Positions 1 through 5,449 of a DNA stretch of 5,449 bases are shown in pieces (positions within the stretch are counted from its first letter, which is position 1; each line of letters starts with the position of its first letter). Source of the stretch: JAHHLP01 sp041609895 (lineage in GTDB: Bacteria > Bacteroidota > Rhodothermia > Rhodothermales > JABDKH01); the NCBI GenBank assembly GCA_041609895.1, contig JBFIPX010000220.1:1-5449 (forward strand), given 5' to 3'. A model generated the notes under the pieces. It had not been told where the DNA came from, ran no database searches, and was given only the letters and a program-made list of their open reading frames with translations. Position numbers and translations under genes: made by a program.

Positions 1-180
1 CAGCCGAGTTGGGTGAGCCTGCCTGAGGTTGCGCATAGGCTTGAGATAGAAATGGCTTACAAGGGCCCGAAACAGATAATGGAAGAGGTTGCCGGAACGC
101 ACGATGCCTTCCACGGCGCCACGTACGAGGCCATGGGTCTCGAAGGTGTGCGACTCGTGGAGATTGGCGCCGCGGTTTGA
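1..180 (+). CDS. nuoG: NADH-quinone oxidoreductase subunit G (NuoG-like), C-terminal fragment
   Basis: The reading frame is open from the first base to a TGA at 178-180 and gives 59 residues; the gene's start lies outside the window. The readable tail contains SLPEVAHRLEIEMAYKGP and ends in GLEGVRLVEIGAAV. Its style (an 'AFHGATYEAMGLEGVRL' stretch close to the C-terminus) resembles the end of molybdopterin-oxidoreductase-type proteins, the family of NuoG, the large iron-sulfur subunit of the peripheral arm of complex I. No cofactor motifs can be checked because they lie upstream. The main support is position: it ends 19 nt before nuoH in the same direction, and nuoG-nuoH is the usual order in nuo operons. 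The assignment is an inference from context plus weak similarity; another nuo-linked protein is possible. Confidence 0.65.
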   Translation, partial: QPSWVSLPEVAHRLEIEMAYKGPKQIMEEVAGTHDAFHGATYEAMGLEGVRLVEIGAAV

Positions 181-199
181 ACCCAAAATTCGACTCTAA

Positions 200-1207
200 A
201 TGGATCTTCCTCTTTACTGGATTGCGGCAATCGGCTTTCTGCTGATCAACTTCTTCCTCGTCTCTGCCTCGGTGCTGGTATATGCCGAGCGAAAGGTGTC
301 TGCCTACATCCAGAATCGTCCGGGTCCCAACCGCGTCGGTCCGTTTGGATTGCTGCAGCCGTTTGCTGACGTGGTGAAACTCGTATTCAAGGAGGATATC
401 CGTCCGACGGCCGCGTCCGGCTTTGTCCACTCGCTGGCACCGTGGCTCATGGTCGTGATCGCGATGACCGCTACGGCGCTGATACCCCTGGCTCGGGGGG
501 TCGTGATCGCGCCGCTCGAGGTAGGCGTTCTCGCACTTCTTGCGCTTACGTCCATCAGCGTATACGGTATCACCCTGGCTGGATGGAGCTCCAACTCGAA
601 GTATTCGCTCCTCGGGGGTCTACGCTCTTCCGCACAGATGATATCGTACGAGCTCTCGATGGGCTTGGCCGTCGTCTCCGTCGTCCTGATGGCAGGCACA
701 CTCAACCTCGTCGAGATCGTCGAGGATCAGGCCGTCGTGTGGAACGTCTTCCGGAATCCGATCGGGGCCATAATATTTCTGGTGACCGCCTTCGCGGAGA
801 CAAACAGGGCGCCATTCGACTTGCCGGAGGCGGAGCAGGAACTCGTCGGAGGATATCACACCGAGTATAGCGGCATGAAATTCGGCATGTTCTTCCTGGC
901 CGAGTACGTCAACTTCTTCATTGCCTCGTTCGTGATCGTGACGCTGTTCTTCGGCGGCTACTTGCTACCTTTCGAATACCTCTACGCCGAGTCGCTCTAC
1001 GACGCCGGACTGGGGTGGCTGATGACCGTCCTTCAGATGCTCGGCCTTCTTGTAAAGGCCGGCTTCTTCGCGTTCCTCTTTATCTGGGTAAGGTGGACAC
1101 TGCCACGCTTCAAGTACAATCAGTTGATGACCATCGGATGGAAGTACTTTTTGCCCATCGCTCTTGTCAACGTGATGGTAATCGCCGTCATCATGGCGAT
1201 CTTCTAG
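200..1207 (+). CDS. nuoH: NADH-quinone oxidoreductase subunit H (complex I ND1-type membrane subunit)
   Basis: This 335-residue protein has the usual NuoH/ND1 length. NuoH is the membrane subunit that joins the peripheral arm to the membrane arm of complex I and forms much of the quinone-binding chamber, coupling NADH oxidation to ion pumping. Seen directly: about eight hydrophobic segments (near residues 6-28, 79-98, 104-127, 152-171, 187-199, 232-256, 271-297 and 315-334). The first family signature begins with AERKVSAYIQNRPGPNRVG (29-47) and continues as GLLQPFADVVKLVFKED. The second runs from E200 (ETNRAPFDLPEAEQELVGG) through YHTEYSG, and WVRWTLPRFKYNQLM follows at 296-310. The acidic and arginine residues of these loops are intact. 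The ATG at 200 gives the expected N-terminus directly before the first helix; no clear Shine-Dalgarno precedes it. It follows the NuoG-like fragment by 19 nt and is closed by a terminator, so no nuoI follows here. The identification is very secure. Confidence 0.98.
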   Translation: MDLPLYWIAAIGFLLINFFLVSASVLVYAERKVSAYIQNRPGPNRVGPFGLLQPFADVVKLVFKEDIRPTAASGFVHSLAPWLMVVIAMTATALIPLARGVVIAPLEVGVLALLALTSISVYGITLAGWSSNSKYSLLGGLRSSAQMISYELSMGLAVVSVVLMAGTLNLVEIVEDQAVVWNVFRNPIGAIIFLVTAFAETNRAPFDLPEAEQELVGGYHTEYSGMKFGMFFLAEYVNFFIASFVIVTLFFGGYLLPFEYLYAESLYDAGLGWLMTVLQMLGLLVKAGFFAFLFIWVRWTLPRFKYNQLMTIGWKYFLPIALVNVMVIAVIMAIF

Positions 1208-1235
1208 TGTCTCGCGCGCATCTTCGTGTTACATT

Positions 1236-1264
1236 AGGGCGTCCCCGAGGCGCCCTTCTTTTTT
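1236..1264 (+). terminator. Rho-independent terminator after nuoH
   Basis: An A-T pair (1236/1256) caps a 7-bp GC-rich stem, 1237-1243 (gggcgtc) with 1249-1255 (ggcgccc), containing one G-U pair. The loop is 5 nt (cccga, 1244-1248). A T-tract with one C interruption follows (1256-1264, ttctttttt). It lies 28 nt after the nuoH stop and is the best-formed terminator in the window. It marks the end of the nuoG-nuoH transcription unit. The T-tract ends only 11 nt before the rpe ATG, so it separates the two units or, if leaky, lets some readthrough into rpe. Confidence 0.88.
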
Positions 1265-1275
1265 GACAGCAGCTG

Positions 1276-1947
1276 ATGATTCGACTGGCACCCTCCATAC
1301 TGTCCGCCGACTTTGCACGCCTCGAGGATCAGTGCAGGGAGGCATTGAAGGCCGGTGCCGACTGGCTTCACGTCGACGTGATGGACGGGCACTTCGTCCC
1401 GAACATCACCATCGGCCCACTGATCGTTCGGGCCCTGAAGCCGTTGCGGGAGGAGATGGATACGCTCCTCGACGTTCACCTGATGATCGAGGAGCCAGAG
1501 AGGTATATCGACAGCTTCGTCGAAGCCGGTGCGGACATCGTGACGGTCCACGTCGAAACGTGTCCACACCTGAACCGGACGTTGCAGCAGATTCGCGCCG
1601 CGGGCGCCGCGGCGGGTGTCACCCTTAATCCATCAACGCCGGTTGCGATGCTGGAAGAGGTCCTCAACGATGTCGATCTCGTCCTGGTCATGTCCGTCAA
1701 CCCGGGATTTGGAGGCCAGTCCTATATCCCGTCGAGCACCGACAAGATCAGACGACTGCGCGACATGCTTGATCGTGCGGGGTCAGGAGCCTATCTGGAG
1801 GTGGACGGCGGAGTAGGTCCCTCAAATATTCGCGAGGTCGTAGCGGCCGGTGCGGACGTCATCGTGGCAGGCAGCGCGGTGTTTGGCGGGGCGTCCATCG
1901 GAGAGAATGTGCGCAGGCTCCGCGAGGCTCTCCATGTGGAAGCCTGA
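1276..1947 (+). CDS. rpe: Ribulose-phosphate 3-epimerase
   Basis: This cytosolic enzyme interconverts D-ribulose 5-phosphate and D-xylulose 5-phosphate in the pentose phosphate pathway (and in the Calvin cycle where present). The 223-residue length is typical for this single-domain TIM barrel. Seen directly: APSILSAD at 5-12 with the conserved Ser10; HVDVMDGHFVPNITIG from 32 with metal ligand His32 and metal ligand/catalytic Asp34; DVHLMIEEP with His68; MSVNPGFGGQ (139-148), the mobile phosphate/active-site loop; EVDGGVGPSNI with catalytic Asp177; and AGSAVFGG (198-205), the phosphate-binding end. All expected catalytic and metal-binding residues are present, so the enzyme should be active. 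The ATG at 1276 places the N-terminus exactly where the family begins. No convincing Shine-Dalgarno is seen. It follows a terminator by 11 nt, and priA starts 20 nt after its stop in the same direction, suggesting an rpe-priA unit. Confidence 0.98.
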   Translation: MIRLAPSILSADFARLEDQCREALKAGADWLHVDVMDGHFVPNITIGPLIVRALKPLREEMDTLLDVHLMIEEPERYIDSFVEAGADIVTVHVETCPHLNRTLQQIRAAGAAAGVTLNPSTPVAMLEEVLNDVDLVLVMSVNPGFGGQSYIPSSTDKIRRLRDMLDRAGSGAYLEVDGGVGPSNIREVVAAGADVIVAGSAVFGGASIGENVRRLREALHVEA

Positions 1948-1967
1948 CATTTGACTCGTACCCTTCC

Positions 1968-4445
1968 GTGCTAGCCGACGTCGCCCTCCCGATTCCCGTT
2001 GAAACTACGTTCACCTATCTCGTTCCGGAGGAGTGGCAGTCTGAGATTGAGCCGGGTCACCGAGTCGTCGTTTCATTTGGGCCACGGACGCTTACGGGCG
2101 TTGTCGTTTCAGTTCGCGAATCGGAGGAACACCGTCCTGATGCACCCGACTACAAGCCCATCGAAGACATACCCGACGATCGACCCGCGTTGACGCCGGA
2201 ACTGTTGAAGCTGACCCGATGGGTGTCTGACTACTACGTTTGCGGATGGGGAGAGGCCCTGCGTGCCTCCCTTCCGCCGGGTATTGAGATCATGTCGGAA
2301 TCCACGGTGGAGCGATCCGACCGGCCGTGGGAGGATTCGGGGGCGACCGGTGACGTGGCCGAGTTTCTTCGGTACCTGGACGGCCGAGGGCCCGTCTCGG
2401 TGGCAACCGTCCGGCGCCGGTTTCCAAGCGTTTCCACCGCGCGACTTCGCCGTCTCGAACGCGAGGACTTTCTGCGGCTGGCTACGCGTATCAAGGTGCC
2501 GCGGGCAAGTGTCAAGATGGCAAAGTTCTTGTCTCTCGGTCCGGCAATCGAGCACCCTGCTGCAGCGCGAGAGGCTATCTCAGAGCTACGGGGGCACCGC
2601 CAGAAAGCGGTACTAGCCTACCTGGTCGAGGAGCTGGAGGCCGGAGAGTCGGATGCGGCGTACGCAGACGTGGTCGAAGAAACAAAGGCGTCCGCGGCAA
2701 CCGTCAAGTCACTGGCGCAAAAGGGCCTGGTGCGCGTCGAGATGAAGGAGGATGCGCGATCAGGATTCTCCGACATCGAAGTGTCCGAGCGGTCGGTGGC
2801 ACCACAACTTCATGCCGAGCAGCAGTCGGCCCTGAAGCAGATTGAGGAAGCGATTTCGTCCGGCACGTACGCGGCGTTCCTGCTTCACGGAGTGACGGGC
2901 AGCGGCAAGACCGAAGTGTACCTCGCGGCTCTCGACCGCACCTTGAGGGATGGCCGGAGTGGCGTCATCCTCGTTCCCGAAATCTCCCTCACGCCGCAGA
3001 TGGTCGCGCGTTTTCGTGCGCGTTTTGGAGACGAGATCTCTGTACTGCATTCGCGCATGAGCGTAGGGGAACGGTACGACGCGTGGCGGGCCGTGAGGGA
3101 AGGCCGGCATCGGATCGTGATCGGACCCCGATCCGCCATCTTCGCACCCGTTGCGAACCTCGGGTTGATTGTCGTGGACGAAGAGCACGAGTCCTCATAC
3201 AAGCAGTACGACCCCGCTCCGAGATATCACGCTCGTGACGCCGCGGTCATGCGTGCGCACCTCGAAGGTGCAACAGTCGTGTTGGGGTCTGCGACACCAA
3301 GCCTCGAGAGCTTTGTCAACGCCCAACACGAGAAGTACAAGCTTCTGCCCATGCCGAATCGCGTTCCCGTCGCCGGTGGGAACGTGGCGGTGCTTCCTGA
3401 GGTCGAGATCGTAGATCTGACCGTCGAGCGGAAGAAGCATCAGCTTGAGGGAACGCTCTCTCAGCGAGTGCGCGATGCGATTACGTCCGGTCTTTCGAAA
3501 GGCGAGCAGATCATTCTGCTTCAGAACAGGCGTGGTTTTGCGCCAATTCTTGAATGCGAGTCCTGTGGCCACTCGCCTTCGTGCCCCGACTGCTCGGTGA
3601 CCTACACGTATCATAAGTTTGGTGGACGGCTACGCTGCCACTATTGCGGCCGGGCACAGCGCGTACCCGTTCATTGCCCGTCATGTGGTTCCCTCGATTT
3701 GCGTCAGTTGGGTGCCGGTACGCAGCGCGTGGAGGAGGAACTGGCGGACGTGTTTCCGCAGGCGCGCGTACTTCGAATGGATCTCGACACGACCAGCCGA
3801 AAGCACTCACACCATCAAATTCTTAAGCAGTTCGGCGAGGGAAAAGCGGACATTCTGCTGGGGACCCAGATGGTAGCGAAGGGTCTCGACTTCGGAAACG
3901 TCACGCTCGTTGCCGTGGTGAACGCCGACACGGAGCTTCTTCTGCCCGACTTTCGTGCCGAGGAGCGTACGTTTCAACTACTGACGCAGGTGGCAGGCAG
4001 GGCCGGCCGCGCGGACCGGCCTGGGTTGGTTCTTCTCCAGACGCGAAATGCAGGCAACCTGGCCCTCGGCTTCGCGATGCGGCATGACTTCGAGGGGTTT
4101 GCCTCTTATGCTCTAAAGGGTCGGCGCGAGTTGGGATACCCGCCGTTCGGTCAGATGGTTGTTGTCGAGTTCAGCGGCTCCAACGAGGATGCGGCGAGGG
4201 CGGTAGGGATCGAGTGGACGGATCTTTTTCGAAGCCACGGCAGCGACGCGAGGATTCTGGGTCCCCACCCGGCGTTCATTCGGAGAGTGAAGAGGCGCTA
4301 TCGTTTTCAGACCGTAATCCGCGTTCTGCACAGGCAGCGCTCTCCGATGATGCAGGAACGCCTGCGTGCCGCCAATGCCGCCTATGGTACGCCGCCGGGG
4401 GATTGCCGCATCGCGATCGATGTGGACGCGGTGGGCCTCCGGTAG
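1968..4445 (+). CDS. priA: Primosomal protein N' (replication restart helicase PriA)
   Basis: PriA is the 3'-5' superfamily 2 DNA helicase that recognises stalled forks and D-loops and reloads the replicative helicase. At 825 residues it is longer than the E. coli protein (732). Domains seen: an N-terminal 3'-DNA-binding domain (about 1-105, VALPIPVETTFTYLVPEE); winged-helix-like segments (about 135-175 and 210-265); and helicase lobe 1 with Walker A GVTGSGKT at 308-315, DEEH box at 404-407 and motif III GSATP at 440-444. A zinc-binding insert carries eight cysteines in four pairs (C530/C533, C539/C542, C557/C560, C570/C573). Lobe 2 has LGAGTQ (581-586), MVAKGLDFG (635-643) and QVAGRAGR (674-681), followed by a C-terminal domain (GPHPAFIRRVKRRYRFQ). 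Every catalytic and zinc-binding motif is intact. The start is GTG at 1968; the family N-terminus begins there, although the frame stays open further upstream into rpe and no Shine-Dalgarno decides it. Confidence 0.97.
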   Translation: MLADVALPIPVETTFTYLVPEEWQSEIEPGHRVVVSFGPRTLTGVVVSVRESEEHRPDAPDYKPIEDIPDDRPALTPELLKLTRWVSDYYVCGWGEALRASLPPGIEIMSESTVERSDRPWEDSGATGDVAEFLRYLDGRGPVSVATVRRRFPSVSTARLRRLEREDFLRLATRIKVPRASVKMAKFLSLGPAIEHPAAAREAISELRGHRQKAVLAYLVEELEAGESDAAYADVVEETKASAATVKSLAQKGLVRVEMKEDARSGFSDIEVSERSVAPQLHAEQQSALKQIEEAISSGTYAAFLLHGVTGSGKTEVYLAALDRTLRDGRSGVILVPEISLTPQMVARFRARFGDEISVLHSRMSVGERYDAWRAVREGRHRIVIGPRSAIFAPVANLGLIVVDEEHESSYKQYDPAPRYHARDAAVMRAHLEGATVVLGSATPSLESFVNAQHEKYKLLPMPNRVPVAGGNVAVLPEVEIVDLTVERKKHQLEGTLSQRVRDAITSGLSKGEQIILLQNRRGFAPILECESCGHSPSCPDCSVTYTYHKFGGRLRCHYCGRAQRVPVHCPSCGSLDLRQLGAGTQRVEEELADVFPQARVLRMDLDTTSRKHSHHQILKQFGEGKADILLGTQMVAKGLDFGNVTLVAVVNADTELLLPDFRAEERTFQLLTQVAGRAGRADRPGLVLLQTRNAGNLALGFAMRHDFEGFASYALKGRRELGYPPFGQMVVVEFSGSNEDAARAVGIEWTDLFRSHGSDARILGPHPAFIRRVKRRYRFQTVIRVLHRQRSPMMQERLRAANAAYGTPPGDCRIAIDVDAVGLR

Positions 4446-4451
4446 GACATG

Positions 4452-4482
4452 ATTGTCCAACCAAAGGCGAGCAGTATCCTTG
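4452..4482 (+). promoter_or_regulatory. Weak candidate Bacteroidota-type promoter
   Basis: ATTG at 4452-4455 and TATCCTTG at 4475-4482 each match the Bacteroidota elements (TTTG near -33 and TAnnTTTG near -7) at all but one specified base, with a 19-nt spacer. If real, transcription would begin near 4488 and give a leader of about 185 nt for the gene at 4673. The spacer coincides with direct-repeat copy A (4458-4474). Such short degenerate motifs arise easily by chance, and the match depends on the guess that the organism belongs to this lineage. Confidence 0.2.
4458..4474 (+). repeat. Direct repeat, copy A (CAACCA-AA-GGCGAGCAG)
   Basis: The sequence CAACCAAAGGCGAGCAG begins 13 nt after the priA stop and recurs, with two A residues deleted, at 4566-4580. 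The 10-nt core AGGCGAGCAG (4465-4474) is identical in both copies, which lie about 107 nt apart in non-coding DNA. The copy could pair through CAACC with GGTTG at 4537-4541, and through AGGCGAGC with GCTCGCCT at 4635-4642, the same partners available to copy B. Whether it acts as DNA (protein-binding site) or RNA (competing fold) is unknown. Confidence 0.6.
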
Positions 4483-4565
4483 TCAGACATTTCCTACAAG
4501 AGGAGCCGGGTCCGGCTGATAACTTCAATGTACTGAGGTTGCTTCCGTGTGCGAAAGCGGCATAG

Positions 4566-4580
4566 CAACCAGGCGAGCAG
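4566..4580 (+). repeat. Direct repeat, copy B (CAACCAGGCGAGCAG)
   Basis: This is the second copy of the duplicated element, differing from 4458-4474 by a 2-nt deletion. It overlaps two inverted repeats. Its first half (with upstream AG, 4564-4570, agcaacc) is perfectly complementary to 4537-4543 (ggttgct). Its core 4571-4578 (aggcgagc) is perfectly complementary to 4635-4642 (gctcgcct). It therefore lies at the junction of two possible adjacent helices in the leader of the downstream gene. Confidence 0.6.
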
Positions 4581-4660
4581 GACCGACGGCGTCCCAGTCC
4601 CGGTAAGACCTGAGCGTGAGCCCCTTGGAATAGCGCTCGCCTAGTCAATCGCAAAGAACC

Positions 4661-4668
4661 AAGGGGTG
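4661..4668 (+). promoter_or_regulatory. Shine-Dalgarno-like sequence for the VCBS-repeat gene
   Basis: AAGGGGTG lies just upstream of the ATG at 4673, with 6 nt between AAGGGG (4661-4666) and the start codon. It matches the anti-Shine-Dalgarno complement in its AAGG and GGTG parts. It is the only reasonable ribosome-binding site in the window; nuoH, rpe and priA have none that is clear. Its 5' part lies inside the inverted repeat with 4621-4628. Confidence 0.45.
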
Positions 4669-4672
4669 TGCA

Positions 4673-5449
4673 ATGAAGACAATACTCGCTTATGCGGTCC
4701 TCGCGACAAGCATTTCAGTCGGTACATCTGCCCAGCCGTTCACTGAGGTAGACGGCGGATTTGAGCCGGCAAACAAGGGCGCAGTGCGCTGGGCGGATTA
4801 CGATTCCGACGGGGACTTGGACATCCTCGTTCTGGGACTTAATAGCACCTCAAGAAAGACAGCCAGTCTCTACGAGAATCAGGGTGCCGGTGTCTTTGTC
4901 AATTCAGGTGTTGAACTTGATGGAGTGTCCGGGCACGCGAAGGCCGACTGGGGTGACTACGACAACGACGGCGACCTTGATCTTCTTGTGTCGGGGAATG
5001 CCAAGTTTTCCTTGGGCGATGTGAGTCAGTTGTGGCGAAATGACGGCTCCGGATCCTTCTCGCTGGTGGATGCCGGACTTCCGCCGGATCCCGTAAACGT
5101 TGAGTGGTGCGACCTCGGAAATGACGGCGATCTGGATGTTATCATTGCGCCGACATGGCAACGCGTCGCTTTTCAGGACTTCTACATCTTCGAGAACGAT
5201 GCCGGGCTTTTCTCCGAGATGGTCGCCTATGATGCAGAGAGATGGGATCGGTGGGGCCCAACCTCCTGCATCGACTTTGATCAAGACGGGAGGCACGAGA
5301 TTCTCCAGAGTGGCGTGCTTTGGGAAGGCGACACCCGCGAGGTTGATGCAGGAGGGTTCTGGCAGATCGCTTATTGGGATCCACCTTCAATCGGTGATTT
5401 CGACAATGATGGTGATAGCGACCTGATAGTGCCGACTGCTCACGCTGCC
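4673..5449 (+). CDS. Secreted FG-GAP/VCBS-repeat protein, 3' end outside the window
   Basis: The frame is open from ATG 4673 to the last base, giving the first 259 residues. Residues 1-20 look like a signal peptide (Lys2, hydrophobic core ILAYAVLATSISV, then TSA before Gln21), so the protein is probably exported. The mature part holds calcium-loop motifs: DYDSDGDLD (42-50), DYDNDGDLD (95-103), DLGNDGDLD (147-155), DFDQDGRHE (201-209) and DFDNDGDSD (242-250). They are spaced about 53, 52, 54 and 41 residues apart. They fit FG-GAP/VCBS repeats, which fold as integrin-alpha-like beta-propeller blades and usually serve in adhesion, surface display or extracellular binding; the partner cannot be deduced. 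Loops three and four have lost acidic positions. In-frame TAG at 4631-4633 and the lack of another start codon after it fix the start. A C-terminal secretion/sorting domain is plausible but unseen. No enzymatic motif is visible. Confidence 0.88.
   Translation, partial: MKTILAYAVLATSISVGTSAQPFTEVDGGFEPANKGAVRWADYDSDGDLDILVLGLNSTSRKTASLYENQGAGVFVNSGVELDGVSGHAKADWGDYDNDGDLDLLVSGNAKFSLGDVSQLWRNDGSGSFSLVDAGLPPDPVNVEWCDLGNDGDLDVIIAPTWQRVAFQDFYIFENDAGLFSEMVAYDAERWDRWGPTSCIDFDQDGRHEILQSGVLWEGDTREVDAGGFWQIAYWDPPSIGDFDNDGDSDLIVPTAHAA

Larger units (their letters stand above)
4537..4672 (+). promoter_or_regulatory. Possible structured 5' leader that could sequester the ribosome-binding site
   Basis: Three complementary pairs are seen: 4537-4543 with 4564-4570 (7 bp, enclosing GCGAAAGC, a GAAA tetraloop-like tip); 4571-4578 with 4635-4642 (8 bp, perfect); and 4621-4628 (ccccttgg) with 4659-4666 (ccaagggg, 8 bp, perfect). 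The second and third interleave, so they would form a pseudoknot, and the third would cover the Shine-Dalgarno-like AAGGGG at 4661-4666. A competing 5-bp pairing, 4612-4616 (gagcg) with 4634-4638 (cgctc), overlaps the 3' arm of the second helix. The layout resembles translation-controlling leaders in outline, but it matches no riboswitch class recognised here. Chance complementarity of this length in about 230 nt is not rare, so the call is tentative. Confidence 0.3.

Noticed and set aside
304..705. Minus-strand open frame inside nuoH, and similar long antisense or alternate frames inside rpe and priA
   Set aside because: They overlap strongly conserved coding sequence, show no recognisable domains, and are expected shadows in GC-rich DNA.
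1230..1237. TACATTAG resembling the Bacteroidota -7 element upstream of rpe
   Set aside because: No TTTG-like element at the right distance upstream, and it would put the start inside the terminator stem.
4445..4458. Small hairpin overlapping the priA stop codon (ggaca/tgtcc, loop tgat)
   Set aside because: Only 5 bp, and no T-tract follows on either strand, so it cannot be called an intrinsic terminator.
4480..4508. Sigma-70-like -35 box TTGTCA at 4480-4485
   Set aside because: No -10-like hexamer lies at 16-18 nt spacing (4503-4508 is GAGCCG).
4504..4517. Hairpin agccg/cggct with loop ggtc downstream of priA
   Set aside because: A 5-bp GC stem without a T-tract; it could help a Rho-type end or be chance. 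No clear intrinsic terminator for priA was found.
4515..4570. Hammerhead-like strings CTGATAA and CGAAA in the intergenic region
   Set aside because: The core would need CTGANGA; the catalytic G is replaced by A, and the intervening and flanking sequences do not form the required stems.
4537..4570. Integron attC-like or IS-end interpretation of the ggttgct/agcaacc inverted repeat
   Set aside because: The arms do not fit the attC core consensus (RYYYAAC/GTTRRRY), and there is no integrase, transposase or target-site duplication nearby.
4761..5024. Alternate-frame open frame starting at 4761 within the VCBS gene
   Set aside because: The overlapping frame from 4673 has a signal peptide and five Ca-loop motifs, while this frame has low-complexity Thr/Arg-rich sequence typical of a frame-shifted Asp-rich repeat.

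Overview
The window reads as a stretch of chromosome from a moderately high-GC, Gram-negative bacterium, most likely of the Rhodothermota/Bacteroidota lineage (Salinibacter/Rhodothermus-like or a relative). The inference rests on three things. Most start codons lack a clear Shine-Dalgarno sequence. A secreted FG-GAP/VCBS-repeat protein of the kind common in that lineage is present. The complex I genes seem to be broken into separate blocks. The taxonomy is an inference; no marker gene in the window fixes it. All recognisable genes are on the + strand.

Layout. Bases 1-180 hold the C-terminal end of a gene that best fits NuoG, the large iron-sulfur subunit of NADH-quinone oxidoreductase. After 19 nt comes complete nuoH (200-1207), the membrane subunit at the quinone site. 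A strong intrinsic terminator (1236-1264) closes this block, so nuoI and later subunits are not encoded next to nuoH. Only 11 nt after the T-tract, rpe begins (1276-1947; ribulose-5-phosphate 3-epimerase). It is followed after 20 nt by priA (1968-4445, GTG start; primosomal replication-restart helicase). rpe and priA are probably co-transcribed.

Bases 4446-4672 are a 227-nt non-coding region. It holds a near-perfect duplicated 15-17 nt element, several inverted repeats, and a possible pseudoknot that would hide the Shine-Dalgarno-like sequence of the next gene. That gene (4673 to the window end) is incomplete at its 3' end. It encodes an exported protein with a signal peptide and at least five Ca2+-binding-type DxDxDG loops, an FG-GAP/VCBS beta-propeller-like architecture.

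The conserved genes cover respiration (nuoG/H), pentose-phosphate metabolism (rpe) and replication restart (priA). They are unremarkable in themselves and probably share location rather than function. The least explained DNA is the 4446-4672 leader region. No CRISPR array, tRNA, rRNA, insertion sequence or integrase was seen.
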